A stretch of DNA of 64,000 nucleotides from Micromonospora sediminimaris (lineage in GTDB: Bacteria; Actinomycetota; Actinomycetes; Mycobacteriales; Micromonosporaceae). Under the pieces are notes generated by a model, which worked only from the letters and a program-made list of their open reading frames with translations, was not told the origin of the DNA and made no database searches. The stretch lies in NCBI GenBank assembly GCA_900112325.1, contig FOLJ01000013.1:156095-220094 (forward strand), given 5' to 3'. The stretch's first letter is position 1. The number at the start of each line of letters is the position of its first letter. Below are positions 44,371 through 53,032 of this stretch, piece by piece. The translations under genes were made by a program, and so were the position numbers.

Positions 44371-46356
44371 CTACTGCTGGGCGCCGGCGGACAGCTTCAG
44401 GCCGTTGACCGGGGTCAACGGGAGCAGCTTCCGGCCGGTCGGGCCGATCTGGATCTCGGTGTCCATCGCCGGGCAGACGCCGCAGTCGAAGCAGGGCGTC
44501 CACCGGCAGTCGTCCTGCTCGTACTCGCTGAGCGCGTCCTGCCAGTCCTGCCAGAGCCAGTCCTTGTCCAGGCCGGAGTCCAGGTGGTCCCAGGGAAGGA
44601 CCTCCAGCTCGTCGCGCTCCCGGGTGGTGTACCAGTCGAGGTCCACCCCGAAAGCGGGCAGCACCTCGGCCGCCGCGTCCACCCAGCGCTGGTACGAGAA
44701 GTGTTCGCTCCAGCCGTCGAACCGTCCGCCGTTCTCCCAGACCCGGCGGATGACCGCGCCGACCCGACGGTCGCCTCGGGAGAGCAGGCCCTCGATCAGC
44801 GACGGCTCGCCGTCGTGGTAGCGGTAACCGATCGCCCGGCCCAACGAGCGATCGGCGTTGATGGCCTGCTTGAGCAGTTTCAGCCGGTGATCGATGACCT
44901 CCGGCCGCTCCATGGCCGCCCACTGGAACGGGGTGTGCGGCTTGGGCACGAACCCGCCGATCGAGACGGTGCACCGGATGTCCTTGGAGCCGGTGGCGGC
45001 ACGACCGGCCCGGATGACCTCGTGCGCCATGTCGGCGATCTCCAGGACGTCGTCGTCCGTCTCGGTCGGCAGACCGCACATGAAGTAGAGCTTCACCTGC
45101 CGCCAACCGTTGGTGTACGCGGTGACCACGGTACGGATCAGGTCGTCCTTCGACACCATCTTGTTGATCACCTTGCGGATCCGCTCCGACCCGCCCTCGG
45201 GGGCGAAGGTCAGACCGGTCCGCCGGCCGTTGCGGGACAGCTCCTGCGCCAGCTCGATGTTGAACGCGTCCACCCGGGTGGACGGCAACGAGAGCGAGAC
45301 ATTTGTGCCCTGGTACTGCTCGGCCAGGCCAGAACACATGTCACCGATCTCGGAGTGGTCGGCCGACGACAGCGACAACAGGCCCACCTCGTGGAAGCCG
45401 GAGAACTCCAGCCCCTGCTGCACCATCTGCCCAACGGTGGTGATCGAGCGTTCCCGCACCGGCCGGGTGATCATGCCGGCCTGGCAGAACCGGCAACCCC
45501 GGGTGCAGCCCCGGAAGATCTCCACCGCGTACCGCTCGTGCACCGTCTCGGCCAGCGGGACGAGCGGCTTCTTCGGGTACGGCCAGGCGTCCAGGTCCAT
45601 CGTCGTGCGCTTGTGCACCCGGAACGGCACGTCCGCCCGGTTCGGCACGACCCGCTGGATCCGGCCGTCCGGCAGGTAGTCCACGTCGTAGAAGCGCGGT
45701 ACGTAGACGCTCTCGGTACGCGCCAGCCGCAGCAGCAGCTCGTCCCGGCCTCCCGGGCTGCCCTCGGCCTTCCACTCCCGGACGATCCCGGTGATCTCCA
45801 GGACCGCCTCCTCGCCGTCGCCGAGCACGGCGGCGTCGACGAAGTCGGCGATGGGCTCGGGGTTGAACGCGGCATGCCCACCCGCCACGACCACCGGATC
45901 GGCGTCGGTGCGGTCGGCGGCGAGCAGCGGGATGCCGGCCAGGTCGATCGCGGTGAGCAGGTTGGTGTAGCCCAGCTCGGTGGCGAACGACACGCCGAAC
46001 AGGTCGAAGTCGCGGACCGGGCGGTGGGCGTCGACGGTGAACTGCGGCACGCCATGGGCGCGCATCAGCTTCTCCAGGTCCGGCCAGACCGCGTACGTCC
46101 GTTCGGCGAGGGTGTCCGGCAGCTCGTTGAGCACCTCGTAGAGGATCTGCACGCCCTGGTTGGGCAGCCCCACCTCGTACGCGTCCGGGTACATCAGCGC
46201 CCACCGTACGGTCGCCGCGTCCCACTCCTTGACCACCGCGCCCAGCTCGCCACCGACGTACTGGATGGGCTTGGTCACCTGGGGCAGCAGCGGCTCCAGC
46301 CGGGGCCACACGGAGTTGGCCGCGACGGGACGCGAAGTCGTGGACGGGACGCTCAT
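44371..46356 (-). CDS. TIGR03960 family B12-binding-like radical SAM protein
   Basis: 661 residues from ATG MSVPSTTSRPVAAN. N-terminal B12-binding-like Rossmann part (GVSFATELGYTNLLTAIDLAGIP, VVVAGGHAAFNPEPIADFVD), then the radical SAM motif CTRGCRFCQAGM (Cys-x3-Cys-x2-Cys) and the YFMCGLPTETDDD segment. Near the C-terminus a second Cys cluster (DDCRWTPCFDCGVCPAMD) suggests another metal site. Partner of TIGR03936, 41 bp downstream. Substrate not known. Confidence 0.92.
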   Translation of the reverse strand: MSVPSTTSRPVAANSVWPRLEPLLPQVTKPIQYVGGELGAVVKEWDAATVRWALMYPDAYEVGLPNQGVQILYEVLNELPDTLAERTYAVWPDLEKLMRAHGVPQFTVDAHRPVRDFDLFGVSFATELGYTNLLTAIDLAGIPLLAADRTDADPVVVAGGHAAFNPEPIADFVDAAVLGDGEEAVLEITGIVREWKAEGSPGGRDELLLRLARTESVYVPRFYDVDYLPDGRIQRVVPNRADVPFRVHKRTTMDLDAWPYPKKPLVPLAETVHERYAVEIFRGCTRGCRFCQAGMITRPVRERSITTVGQMVQQGLEFSGFHEVGLLSLSSADHSEIGDMCSGLAEQYQGTNVSLSLPSTRVDAFNIELAQELSRNGRRTGLTFAPEGGSERIRKVINKMVSKDDLIRTVVTAYTNGWRQVKLYFMCGLPTETDDDVLEIADMAHEVIRAGRAATGSKDIRCTVSIGGFVPKPHTPFQWAAMERPEVIDHRLKLLKQAINADRSLGRAIGYRYHDGEPSLIEGLLSRGDRRVGAVIRRVWENGGRFDGWSEHFSYQRWVDAAAEVLPAFGVDLDWYTTRERDELEVLPWDHLDSGLDKDWLWQDWQDALSEYEQDDCRWTPCFDCGVCPAMDTEIQIGPTGRKLLPLTPVNGLKLSAGAQQ

Positions 46357-46416
46357 GATGCCCAAGGGTACGCGGTGCTCCATCGCCAGCCGCGCCGACG
46401 GGGCGAGCGCAACCGG

Positions 46417-47088
46417 TCAGGTTGTCGTACGCCGACGTGACCGCCCCCGCCGGACACCCTCGCTCGTCACCGCGTGGAAAAAGATCATGACGCCGATGCC
46501 GACCAGTCCGATGACCGGGCTGACGAACCAGCCCAGCGCCCCACCGATGAGATAGAGCGCCATGCCGACCACCGGCCGGATCCGCTGCCTGGACACGAAC
46601 GCCCGGTCGATCCCCTCCCTGAGCAACATCGGGTGCCGACGGAGGTAGGCGAAGAAGGCGAGCCAGGGGGCGGACATCGCGGCGGCGACGAGGGCATAGA
46701 GCAGCACGGCGACCCGGCGGTCACGGTCGGTGCCGGCGTGGGCGAAGGCCTCGGCGAGCACCGAGGTCGGGAACGGAATGATCACCACGCCGAGCAGTAG
46801 CCACAGGTTGATCCAGTTGAGGCCGAGCGTGGTTCCGCAGATCAGGCGCAGCAGGGTGTGGTGGTTGAGCCAGAGCACGCCGACGTACCCGAAGGAGAGC
46901 AGGAAGGCCAGGTACGCCGCAGCCTGTTCGAACAGGGCGTGGAGCAGTTCTCCCGGCGCATGGTCGGGAACCTGGAGTTCGATCACCAGCAGGGTGATCA
47001 CGATGGCGAAGACCCCGTCGCTGAAGCCGGTCATCCGGCCGATCTCGCTGACCCGCGGCGCACCGGACGTCGTCCCTGACTCGGGCAT
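46417..47088 (-). CDS. TMEM175 family potassium channel-like protein
   Basis: 223 residues, six hydrophobic segments. The first contains the selectivity-filter motif RMTGFSDGVFAIVITLLVIEL (FSDxxFAIxxTLLxxE) of DUF1211/TMEM175 K+ channels, which assemble as tetramers in bacteria. C-terminal basic tail. Single gene with its start facing the plus-strand protein at 47237. Confidence 0.9.
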   Translation of the reverse strand: MPESGTTSGAPRVSEIGRMTGFSDGVFAIVITLLVIELQVPDHAPGELLHALFEQAAAYLAFLLSFGYVGVLWLNHHTLLRLICGTTLGLNWINLWLLLGVVIIPFPTSVLAEAFAHAGTDRDRRVAVLLYALVAAAMSAPWLAFFAYLRRHPMLLREGIDRAFVSRQRIRPVVGMALYLIGGALGWFVSPVIGLVGIGVMIFFHAVTSEGVRRGRSRRRTTT

Positions 47089-47236
47089 AGGCCGAGACTA
47101 AGGGTGCCCATACGGCCACCATCGGTGAACGGCGTCTACCGGCGGCGCCGCTCGCACCGGCCTTTCCCTCATCCCGAGTCGGTCCCGGTGGCACACCGGT
47201 ACTAACCTCGGACCGGCGCGAGAGGAGATTGCCGCG

Positions 47237-48613
47237 ATGCCGGAGCCGCAGCCGGGAGCCGACCGGCCGGTCGACGGGAGCCGTCCTGATCAACACCGGG
47301 ACGGGGAGCCGGCGGTCACCCACGAACTGCCCACCGACCCGGCCACGGCCGTCGACCGGTCGGCCAGGCCAGACGACGCCGAGCCGGCCGGAAACGGGCC
47401 GGCCGACACCGAACCGACCGACGGCGGACCCACCAAGGTCGGCCCGCCGACCGACGCAGGGCCCACCGGGGGCGTCTCCGACGACGACCAGGCGTCGGCG
47501 GCGCAGGTCGGTCCGCAGGGCACCCGGGTGCTGCCCGAGTCCGCGCCGGAGGCGGCCGCCCCGCGCTGGAGCGGCTCGGCGCCGGTACCGCCGTCGGCAC
47601 CGCGCCGACGCGGCTGGGGCGAGTCGGCAGAGCCCACCCCGCCGCCGGCAACCCCGGTGCCGCAACCGGAGCATCAGACTCCTGTCGATCCGTGGGCCGG
47701 TGTCGACACCAGCGGCTGGGATCTTCCCTCGACCGACTTCCCCGCCCTGCCACCGACGCTGTCCTACCCGAGCCCGCCCCCGACCCGGCCGTACTCCGGG
47801 CCCCCGGTCTCCCCGGCACCGGTCTCGCCCCTTCCGCCGCCGGCGGTCGCGCCACAGCCACAACCCCCGGCGGTCGCGCCACAGCCCGCGCCGGTCGCGC
47901 CACAGCAGCCGCAACCACCCGGGCCCTACCCGCCCGTCCCGGCCGGCCCACCGGCACCACCACCGCCGCGAGGTCGGCGGGGCAGGAAGAAGGCCAAGGC
48001 TGGACCTGTCGCACCCCCACCGGGTTGGCAGCCGCCCGCGGGGTACGTCCCGGTGCCGGTCCGCAAACGTCGCCGCTGGCCGTGGTTGCTGCTGCTGACC
48101 CTGGCCTGCTGCTGCGGCTGCCCGGCCTACTACGGCGTGCCGATGGCCAGCCAGTACCCGGCGAAGGCCGCGTTGCCGCAACAGGTGGCCGACCTACGGC
48201 TACGCGAGGACCCGCGCAGCACCCGCGACGCGCGGCAGCTGGAGACCCAGATGCGCGAGGCGCACTGGCTGGCCGAGGGCACCTTCGCCGGGATCTACCA
48301 CACGAGCAACGGCAAGCGGGTGACCGTCTTCGGCGGCACCGGTTTCCGGTTCACCCCGTCGGCGGACGCCGACGCCGAGATCGAGCGCCTCAAAGAGCAG
48401 TACGCACTCGGCGACACGCAGATCATGGATACCGGTGTCCGGGGCCGCCACGAACGCTGCGCGGTGGGACGCACCGACGGCCTCGGTGCGGTGGTGTGCA
48501 CCTCGGTCGACCACGGCAGCATCACCACCGGGGTCTTCACCGGGCTCTCCGTCAACGACAGCTCCCGGCTGCTGGGCACCCTACGGGACCAGATCGTCAC
48601 CACGGACGGCTGA
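47237..48613 (+). CDS. Single-pass membrane protein, Pro-rich cytoplasmic region
   Basis: 458 residues, ATG with GAGGAG upstream. Residues 1 to about 275 are disordered (Pro, Asp, Gly-rich); then KRRRWPWLLLLTLACCCGC forms one membrane segment, and a 140-residue outer domain follows (LPQQVADLRLREDP...FAGIYHT...VTVFGGTGF...CAVGRTDG...VCTSVDHGSITTGVF). This outer domain is clearly related to that of the protein at 62689-63372. Two Cys in it could form a disulfide. No known family recognised. Convergent with the plsC-like gene. Confidence 0.78.
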   Translation: MPEPQPGADRPVDGSRPDQHRDGEPAVTHELPTDPATAVDRSARPDDAEPAGNGPADTEPTDGGPTKVGPPTDAGPTGGVSDDDQASAAQVGPQGTRVLPESAPEAAAPRWSGSAPVPPSAPRRRGWGESAEPTPPPATPVPQPEHQTPVDPWAGVDTSGWDLPSTDFPALPPTLSYPSPPPTRPYSGPPVSPAPVSPLPPPAVAPQPQPPAVAPQPAPVAPQQPQPPGPYPPVPAGPPAPPPPRGRRGRKKAKAGPVAPPPGWQPPAGYVPVPVRKRRRWPWLLLLTLACCCGCPAYYGVPMASQYPAKAALPQQVADLRLREDPRSTRDARQLETQMREAHWLAEGTFAGIYHTSNGKRVTVFGGTGFRFTPSADADAEIERLKEQYALGDTQIMDTGVRGRHERCAVGRTDGLGAVVCTSVDHGSITTGVFTGLSVNDSSRLLGTLRDQIVTTDG

Positions 48614-48644
48614 TCGCACGCCGCGGCGCAGCCGGCGGGACAGC

Positions 48645-49343
48645 TCAGCGGGCGTCGGCTTCCCCGGTGACCGGCGGGTGGGCCCGCGGCGGCGCGTAGC
48701 GGGGGACGTACTCCTGGCCGGTGAGCTTCTGAATCTCACCCATCATCTCGTCGGTCATCTGCCGCAGCGACAGCCGGTCGTCCGGCCGGCCGGTGAAGTC
48801 GAGCGGCTTGCCGAACCTGACGGTGATCTTGCCGGTGAAGGGGCGCGGCACCCGGGCGCCGATCGGCTGCACCTTCTCGGTGCCGATCATGCCCACCGGA
48901 ATGATCGGCACACCGGCCGCGATGGCGAGCCGGACCGCACCGGTGCGCCCCCGGTACAGTCGCCCGTCCGGCGAACGGGTGCCCTCCGGGTAGACGACCA
49001 CCAGGTCGCCGCCCTTGAGCGCCGGGATGGCGGCGTCGAACGCGGCGAGCGCGGCACGCCCGCCGGCCCGCTCCACCGGAATCGCACCGAGACCGGTGAG
49101 GACGAACTTGGAGAAGCGGCCCTTGACGCCGGTGCCGGTGAAGTACTCCGACTTGGCCCAGAACGCCAGGTGCCGGGGCACCACCGTGCCGAGGAACAGT
49201 TCGTCGGCCACCGACAGGTGATTGCCGGCGAAGATCGCGCCGCCCTTGTCCGGGATGTGCTCCAGCCCCTCCACCGTCGGACGGAACGCCAGCCGCATCG
49301 CGGGCCCCACGGTGAGCTTGCCGATGGTGTAGAGCAGCGGCAC
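48645..49343 (-). CDS. Lysophospholipid acyltransferase (PlsC-like)
   Basis: 232 residues, GTG start with GGAGG upstream. Acyltransferase motif I NHLSVADELF (NHxxxxD), motif III VVVYPEGTRSPDG (PEGTRS) and VPIIPVGMIG. Transfers an acyl chain to the 2-position of lysophosphatidic acid in phospholipid synthesis at the inner membrane face. Transcribed alone, before ileS in map order but after it on the same strand. Confidence 0.93.
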   Translation of the reverse strand: MPLLYTIGKLTVGPAMRLAFRPTVEGLEHIPDKGGAIFAGNHLSVADELFLGTVVPRHLAFWAKSEYFTGTGVKGRFSKFVLTGLGAIPVERAGGRAALAAFDAAIPALKGGDLVVVYPEGTRSPDGRLYRGRTGAVRLAIAAGVPIIPVGMIGTEKVQPIGARVPRPFTGKITVRFGKPLDFTGRPDDRLSLRQMTDEMMGEIQKLTGQEYVPRYAPPRAHPPVTGEADAR

Positions 49344-49492
49344 TGGTCCTCCGGCGGATCGAATGAGGGAAGAGGCGGTGTCACCGTAGCGGACCGTCCC
49401 ACGACAGCATGCGTGAGGTCGGGCTGGTCCGCTGGCTGAGTGCGGGTTGCCGGAACGGGCCCCTCCGGTCGGAAGGGCCCCTCCGGTGCAAC

Positions 49493-52400
49493 TCAGACGC
49501 GGCGAACGACCACCGTCACTGGCACGCCCTCGCCGACCTCACCGGCGAAGCCGTCGATCCCCTCGGCGAAGTCGACGCTGTCGGCCAGCACCTCCCGGGC
49601 CACGAAGTCGCGGTACCCGGCCACCGCCGCGCGGACCTCGTCGGAGCCCGACGCGGTCACCACGATCCGGTCGGACACGTCGAGGTCGGCGTCGCGGCGG
49701 GCCTGCTGCACCACCCGGACGAAGTCCCGGGCCAGCCCCTCGGCGGCCAGTTCGGCGGTGACCGTGGTGTCCAGCACCACCACCCCCTCGCCGCCGGGCA
49801 GCGGCGCGGAGTGCTCCGCGTCGGCGGCGACCAGGCGCAGCTCGTACTCGCCCTCGGCCAGGGTCACTCCGGCGGCCACCGGAGCGCCGTCGACCAGCTC
49901 CCACTCCCCCGCCTTGACCGCCTTGATCACCTGCTGAACCTGCTTGCCGACCCGGGGCCCGAGCGCCCGCGGCACCACAGTCAACACCTGCTGGCAGTAC
50001 GCCGACACCGCGTCGGTGAAGTCGACCTCCTTGACGTTGACCTCGTCGGCCACCAGGTCGGCGAAGGGCCCCAGCTGCCCGGCCGCCGGGCTGGCGACGG
50101 TCAGCTTCGCCAGTGGCAGCCGCACCCGCAGCCCCTTGGCCTTGCGCAGCGACAGCGTCGCCGAGGCCACCGCCCGTACCGTGTCCATCGCGGCGACCAG
50201 TTCGTGGTCGGCCGGGAACTCCTCGGCCACCGGCCAGTCGGTCAGGTGCACCGACCGCTCGCCGGTCAGCCCGCGCCAGATCTCCTCCGCGGTGAGGGGC
50301 GCCAGCGGCGCCACCACCCGGCAGAGCGTCTCCAGCACGGTCCACAGCGTGTCGAACGCGTCCGGGTCGCCCGCCCAGAAGCGGTCCCGGGAGCGACGCA
50401 CGTACCAGTTGGTCAGCGCGTCCAGGTAGGACCGCACGGTGGCGCAGGCGCCCGAGATGTCGTACGCGTCCATCTGCGCGCCGGCCGTCGACACCAGCTC
50501 GTTCGTCTTCGCCAGCACGTACCGGTCGAGCACGTTCGCCGAGTCGGTACGGCGCCGCGCCTGATACCCGTCCGCGTTGGCGTAGAGCGAGAAGAAGTAC
50601 CAGACGTTCCAGAGCGGCAGCAGCACCTGCCGGACGGCGTCACGCACGCTCGCCTCGGTGACCGGCATGTCCCCGCCGCGCAGCACCGGCGAGGACATCA
50701 GCATCCAGCGCATCGCGTCCGAGCCGTACGAGTCGAAGACGTGGTAGACGTCCGGGTAGTTGCGCAGGCTCTTGGACATCTTGCGGCCGTCGGAGCCGAG
50801 CAGGATGCCGTGGCTGAGGCAGTTGCGGAACGCCGGCCGGTCGAACAGCGCGGTGGCCAGCACGTGCATCGTGTAGAACCAGCCGCGGGTCTGCCCGATG
50901 TACTCGACGATGAAGTCGCCCGGGTAGTGGTGCTCGAACCACTCACGGTTCTCGAACGGATAGTGCACCTGGGCGAACGGCATCGAGCCCGATTCGAACC
51001 AGCAGTCCAGCACTTCCGGCACCCGACGCATCACCGACCTGCCGGTCGGGTCGTCCGGGTTGGGGCGGACCAGCTCGTCCACCGCCGGCCGGTGCAGGTC
51101 GCTCAGGCGTACCCCGAAGTCCCGCTCGATCTCGGCCAGCGATCCGTACACGTCGACCCGTGGGTAGTTCGGATCGTCGGACTTCCACACCGGGATGGGC
51201 GAGCCCCAGAACCGGTTGCGGCTGATCGACCAGTCCCGGGCATTGGCCAGCCACTTGCCGAACGAGCCGTCCTTGATGTGCCCCGGCGTCCAGTTGATCT
51301 GCTGGTTCAGCTCGACCATCCGGTCCTTGAACCGGGTCACCGCCACGAACCACGACGACACCGCCTTGTAGACCAGCGGGGTGTCGCAGCGCCAGCAGTG
51401 CGGGTACGCGTGGGTGTAGGTGTCCTGCTTGAGCACCACCCCCCGCTCCTTGAGCTGGCGGATCACCGGCTTGTTGACGTCGAAGACCTGCTCGCCCTCG
51501 AAGGGCGGCACCAGCGCGGTGAAGCGGGTGTGGTCGTCGACGGTGACGATGGTCGGGATGCCGGCGGCGTTGCAGACGTTCTGGTCGTCCTCGCCGAAGG
51601 CGGGTGCCAGGTGCACGATCCCGGTGCCGTCCTCGGTGGTCACGAAGTCCGCCCCGAGCACCTGGTACGCGTTCGGCCCGGCCTGCTCCACCAGGAAGTC
51701 GAACAGCGGGGTGTAACGGCGGCCGACCAGGTCCGCGCCACGCACCGTGCCGACCTGCTGGTACCCGTCGAGTTCCTTGGCGTACGCGTCGAGCCGCGCC
51801 GCGCCCACCAGGTGACGAACACCGCCGCGCTCCAGCACCGCGTACTCGATGTCCGGGCCGACGGCGAGCGCCAGGTTCGACGGCAGGGTCCACGGCGTGG
51901 TGGTCCAGACACCCAACCGCACCGGCCCGCGGAGCAGTTCCGGCGCGGCGTCGTCGGCGGTCAGCTCGAACCACACAGTAAGCGTCGGGTCGTGCCGGTC
52001 GCGGTAGACGTCGTCCATCCGGGTCTCGGTGTTCGACAGCGGCGTCTCACACCGCCAGCAGTACGCCAGCACCCGGAAACCCTCGTAGACCAGGCCCTTG
52101 TCGTGCAGGGTCTTGAAGGCCCACATGACGCTTTCCATGTAGTCCAGGTCGAGGGTCTTGTAGTCGTTTGTGAAGTCCACCCAGCGGGCCTGGCGGGTGA
52201 CGTACCGCTCCCAGTCCTGGGCAAACTCCAGCACCGAGCTGCGGCACGCGTCGTTGAACCGGGCCACACCGAGGTCGAGGATCTCCGCCTTGCTGGTGAT
52301 GCCGAGCTGCTTCTCGGCGACCACCTCGGCGGGCAGGCCGTGGCAGTCCCAGCCGAAGCGCCGCTCCACCCGCCGGCCACGCATGGTCTGGTAACGCGGC

Positions 52401-52639
52401 ACCACGTCCTTGACGTACCCGGTGAACAGGTGGCCGTAGTGGGGCAGGCCGTTGGCGAACGGCGGGCCGTCGTAGAAGACGTACTCGTTCTTCCCCTGGT
52501 CGCCGGCCGGGCGGGCATCCACGGACGCCTCGAAGGTCTTGTCGGCCGTCCAGTGCTCCAGCACCCGGCGCTCGACCGCGGGCAGGTCCGGGCTCGCCGG
52601 TACGCCGCCGGCGGTCGGGTCGTGCAACGGATAGGCCAT
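49493..52639 (-). CDS. ileS: Isoleucyl-tRNA synthetase
   Basis: 1048 residues from ATG MAYPLHDPTAGGVPASP. HIGH-type motif in FANGLPHYGHLFTG and KMSKS loop GRKMSKSLRNYPD; the long CP1 editing domain and anticodon-binding domain are present. The larger type (over 1000 residues, eukaryote-like) is the one often linked with mupirocin tolerance. Preceded by a T-box leader with an AUC specifier, so expression should rise when tRNA-Ile is uncharged. Confidence 0.97.
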   Translation of the reverse strand: MAYPLHDPTAGGVPASPDLPAVERRVLEHWTADKTFEASVDARPAGDQGKNEYVFYDGPPFANGLPHYGHLFTGYVKDVVPRYQTMRGRRVERRFGWDCHGLPAEVVAEKQLGITSKAEILDLGVARFNDACRSSVLEFAQDWERYVTRQARWVDFTNDYKTLDLDYMESVMWAFKTLHDKGLVYEGFRVLAYCWRCETPLSNTETRMDDVYRDRHDPTLTVWFELTADDAAPELLRGPVRLGVWTTTPWTLPSNLALAVGPDIEYAVLERGGVRHLVGAARLDAYAKELDGYQQVGTVRGADLVGRRYTPLFDFLVEQAGPNAYQVLGADFVTTEDGTGIVHLAPAFGEDDQNVCNAAGIPTIVTVDDHTRFTALVPPFEGEQVFDVNKPVIRQLKERGVVLKQDTYTHAYPHCWRCDTPLVYKAVSSWFVAVTRFKDRMVELNQQINWTPGHIKDGSFGKWLANARDWSISRNRFWGSPIPVWKSDDPNYPRVDVYGSLAEIERDFGVRLSDLHRPAVDELVRPNPDDPTGRSVMRRVPEVLDCWFESGSMPFAQVHYPFENREWFEHHYPGDFIVEYIGQTRGWFYTMHVLATALFDRPAFRNCLSHGILLGSDGRKMSKSLRNYPDVYHVFDSYGSDAMRWMLMSSPVLRGGDMPVTEASVRDAVRQVLLPLWNVWYFFSLYANADGYQARRRTDSANVLDRYVLAKTNELVSTAGAQMDAYDISGACATVRSYLDALTNWYVRRSRDRFWAGDPDAFDTLWTVLETLCRVVAPLAPLTAEEIWRGLTGERSVHLTDWPVAEEFPADHELVAAMDTVRAVASATLSLRKAKGLRVRLPLAKLTVASPAAGQLGPFADLVADEVNVKEVDFTDAVSAYCQQVLTVVPRALGPRVGKQVQQVIKAVKAGEWELVDGAPVAAGVTLAEGEYELRLVAADAEHSAPLPGGEGVVVLDTTVTAELAAEGLARDFVRVVQQARRDADLDVSDRIVVTASGSDEVRAAVAGYRDFVAREVLADSVDFAEGIDGFAGEVGEGVPVTVVVRRV

Positions 52640-52870
52640 CGGGGGTCGCTCCTCGCTGACGCTCACTGTCCTGTGGGTCTGCGAGGACGAGCCGCTCCGG
52701 TACGCCGTGACCGGCGCTTCGGGGGCCCGCGGTACCACCCCGCTTGGCGGTCAGGTTCGACCGCCCGCTCGTTAGGTCGGCTGTGACGGGCCGCCCCGTC
52801 CGGTTCTACTGAGCCGGTCACCCGGCCGTTCTTCCGGAAGCTCCCCGGTGATAGCCGGATCATCGCCGCC
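52640..52870 (-). promoter_or_regulatory. T-box riboswitch of ileS, ultrashort stem I
   Basis: Read on the minus strand: CCGG-CTATCA-CCGG (52858-52845) is a minimal stem I whose loop holds the specifier ATC (52852-52850), one Ile codon. Further down, GGGGTGGTACCGCGGG (52741-52726) matches the T-box core with TGGT to pair the tRNA NCCA end. The last part runs through alternative GC stems to GAGGAGCGACCCCCG before the ATG, fitting a translational (ribosome-site sequestering) switch as in mycobacterial ileS. There is no T-run terminator. The outer boundary is approximate. Confidence 0.88.
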
Positions 52871-52928
52871 CGCCCATGATACCCACCCCACCTTCCACCC
52901 CTCCCCCCAATAACCCCGACGCTCCCGC

Positions 52929-53010
52929 CCTCCGCGATCTTGCAGTTCCGGTCCCCTCTTCACGGCTCTTACACCGTTATGCACGGACGAAAAGTGCAAG
53001 ATCGCGGAGG
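52929..53010. repeat. Long inverted repeat between ileS and phoD
   Basis: Perfect 16-bp arms CCTCCGCGATCTTGCA (52929-52944) and TGCAAGATCGCGGAGG (52995-53010) with a 50-nt less GC-rich centre. It lies in the gap beyond the T-box and 23 bp from the phoD stop. It could end the phoD transcript, but the large loop and sequence resemble a repetitive extragenic palindrome. The interval 52871-52928 holds no other recognised signal apart from the probable ileS promoter. Confidence 0.75.
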
Positions 53011-53032
53011 CGGTGGAGGGTGAGGGGGCGAG

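Noticed and set aside
44329..45337. Upstream extension of the TIGR03936 frame to 45337
   Set aside because: It would overlap more than 960 bp of TIGR03960, which has strong family motifs; the translated extension is low-complexity Arg/Gly/Pro sequence.
50985..51005. GATTCGAACC stretch resembling a tRNA T-loop
   Set aside because: It lies inside a conserved ileS coding region (CWFESGSMP) and no acceptor, D or anticodon stems surround it.
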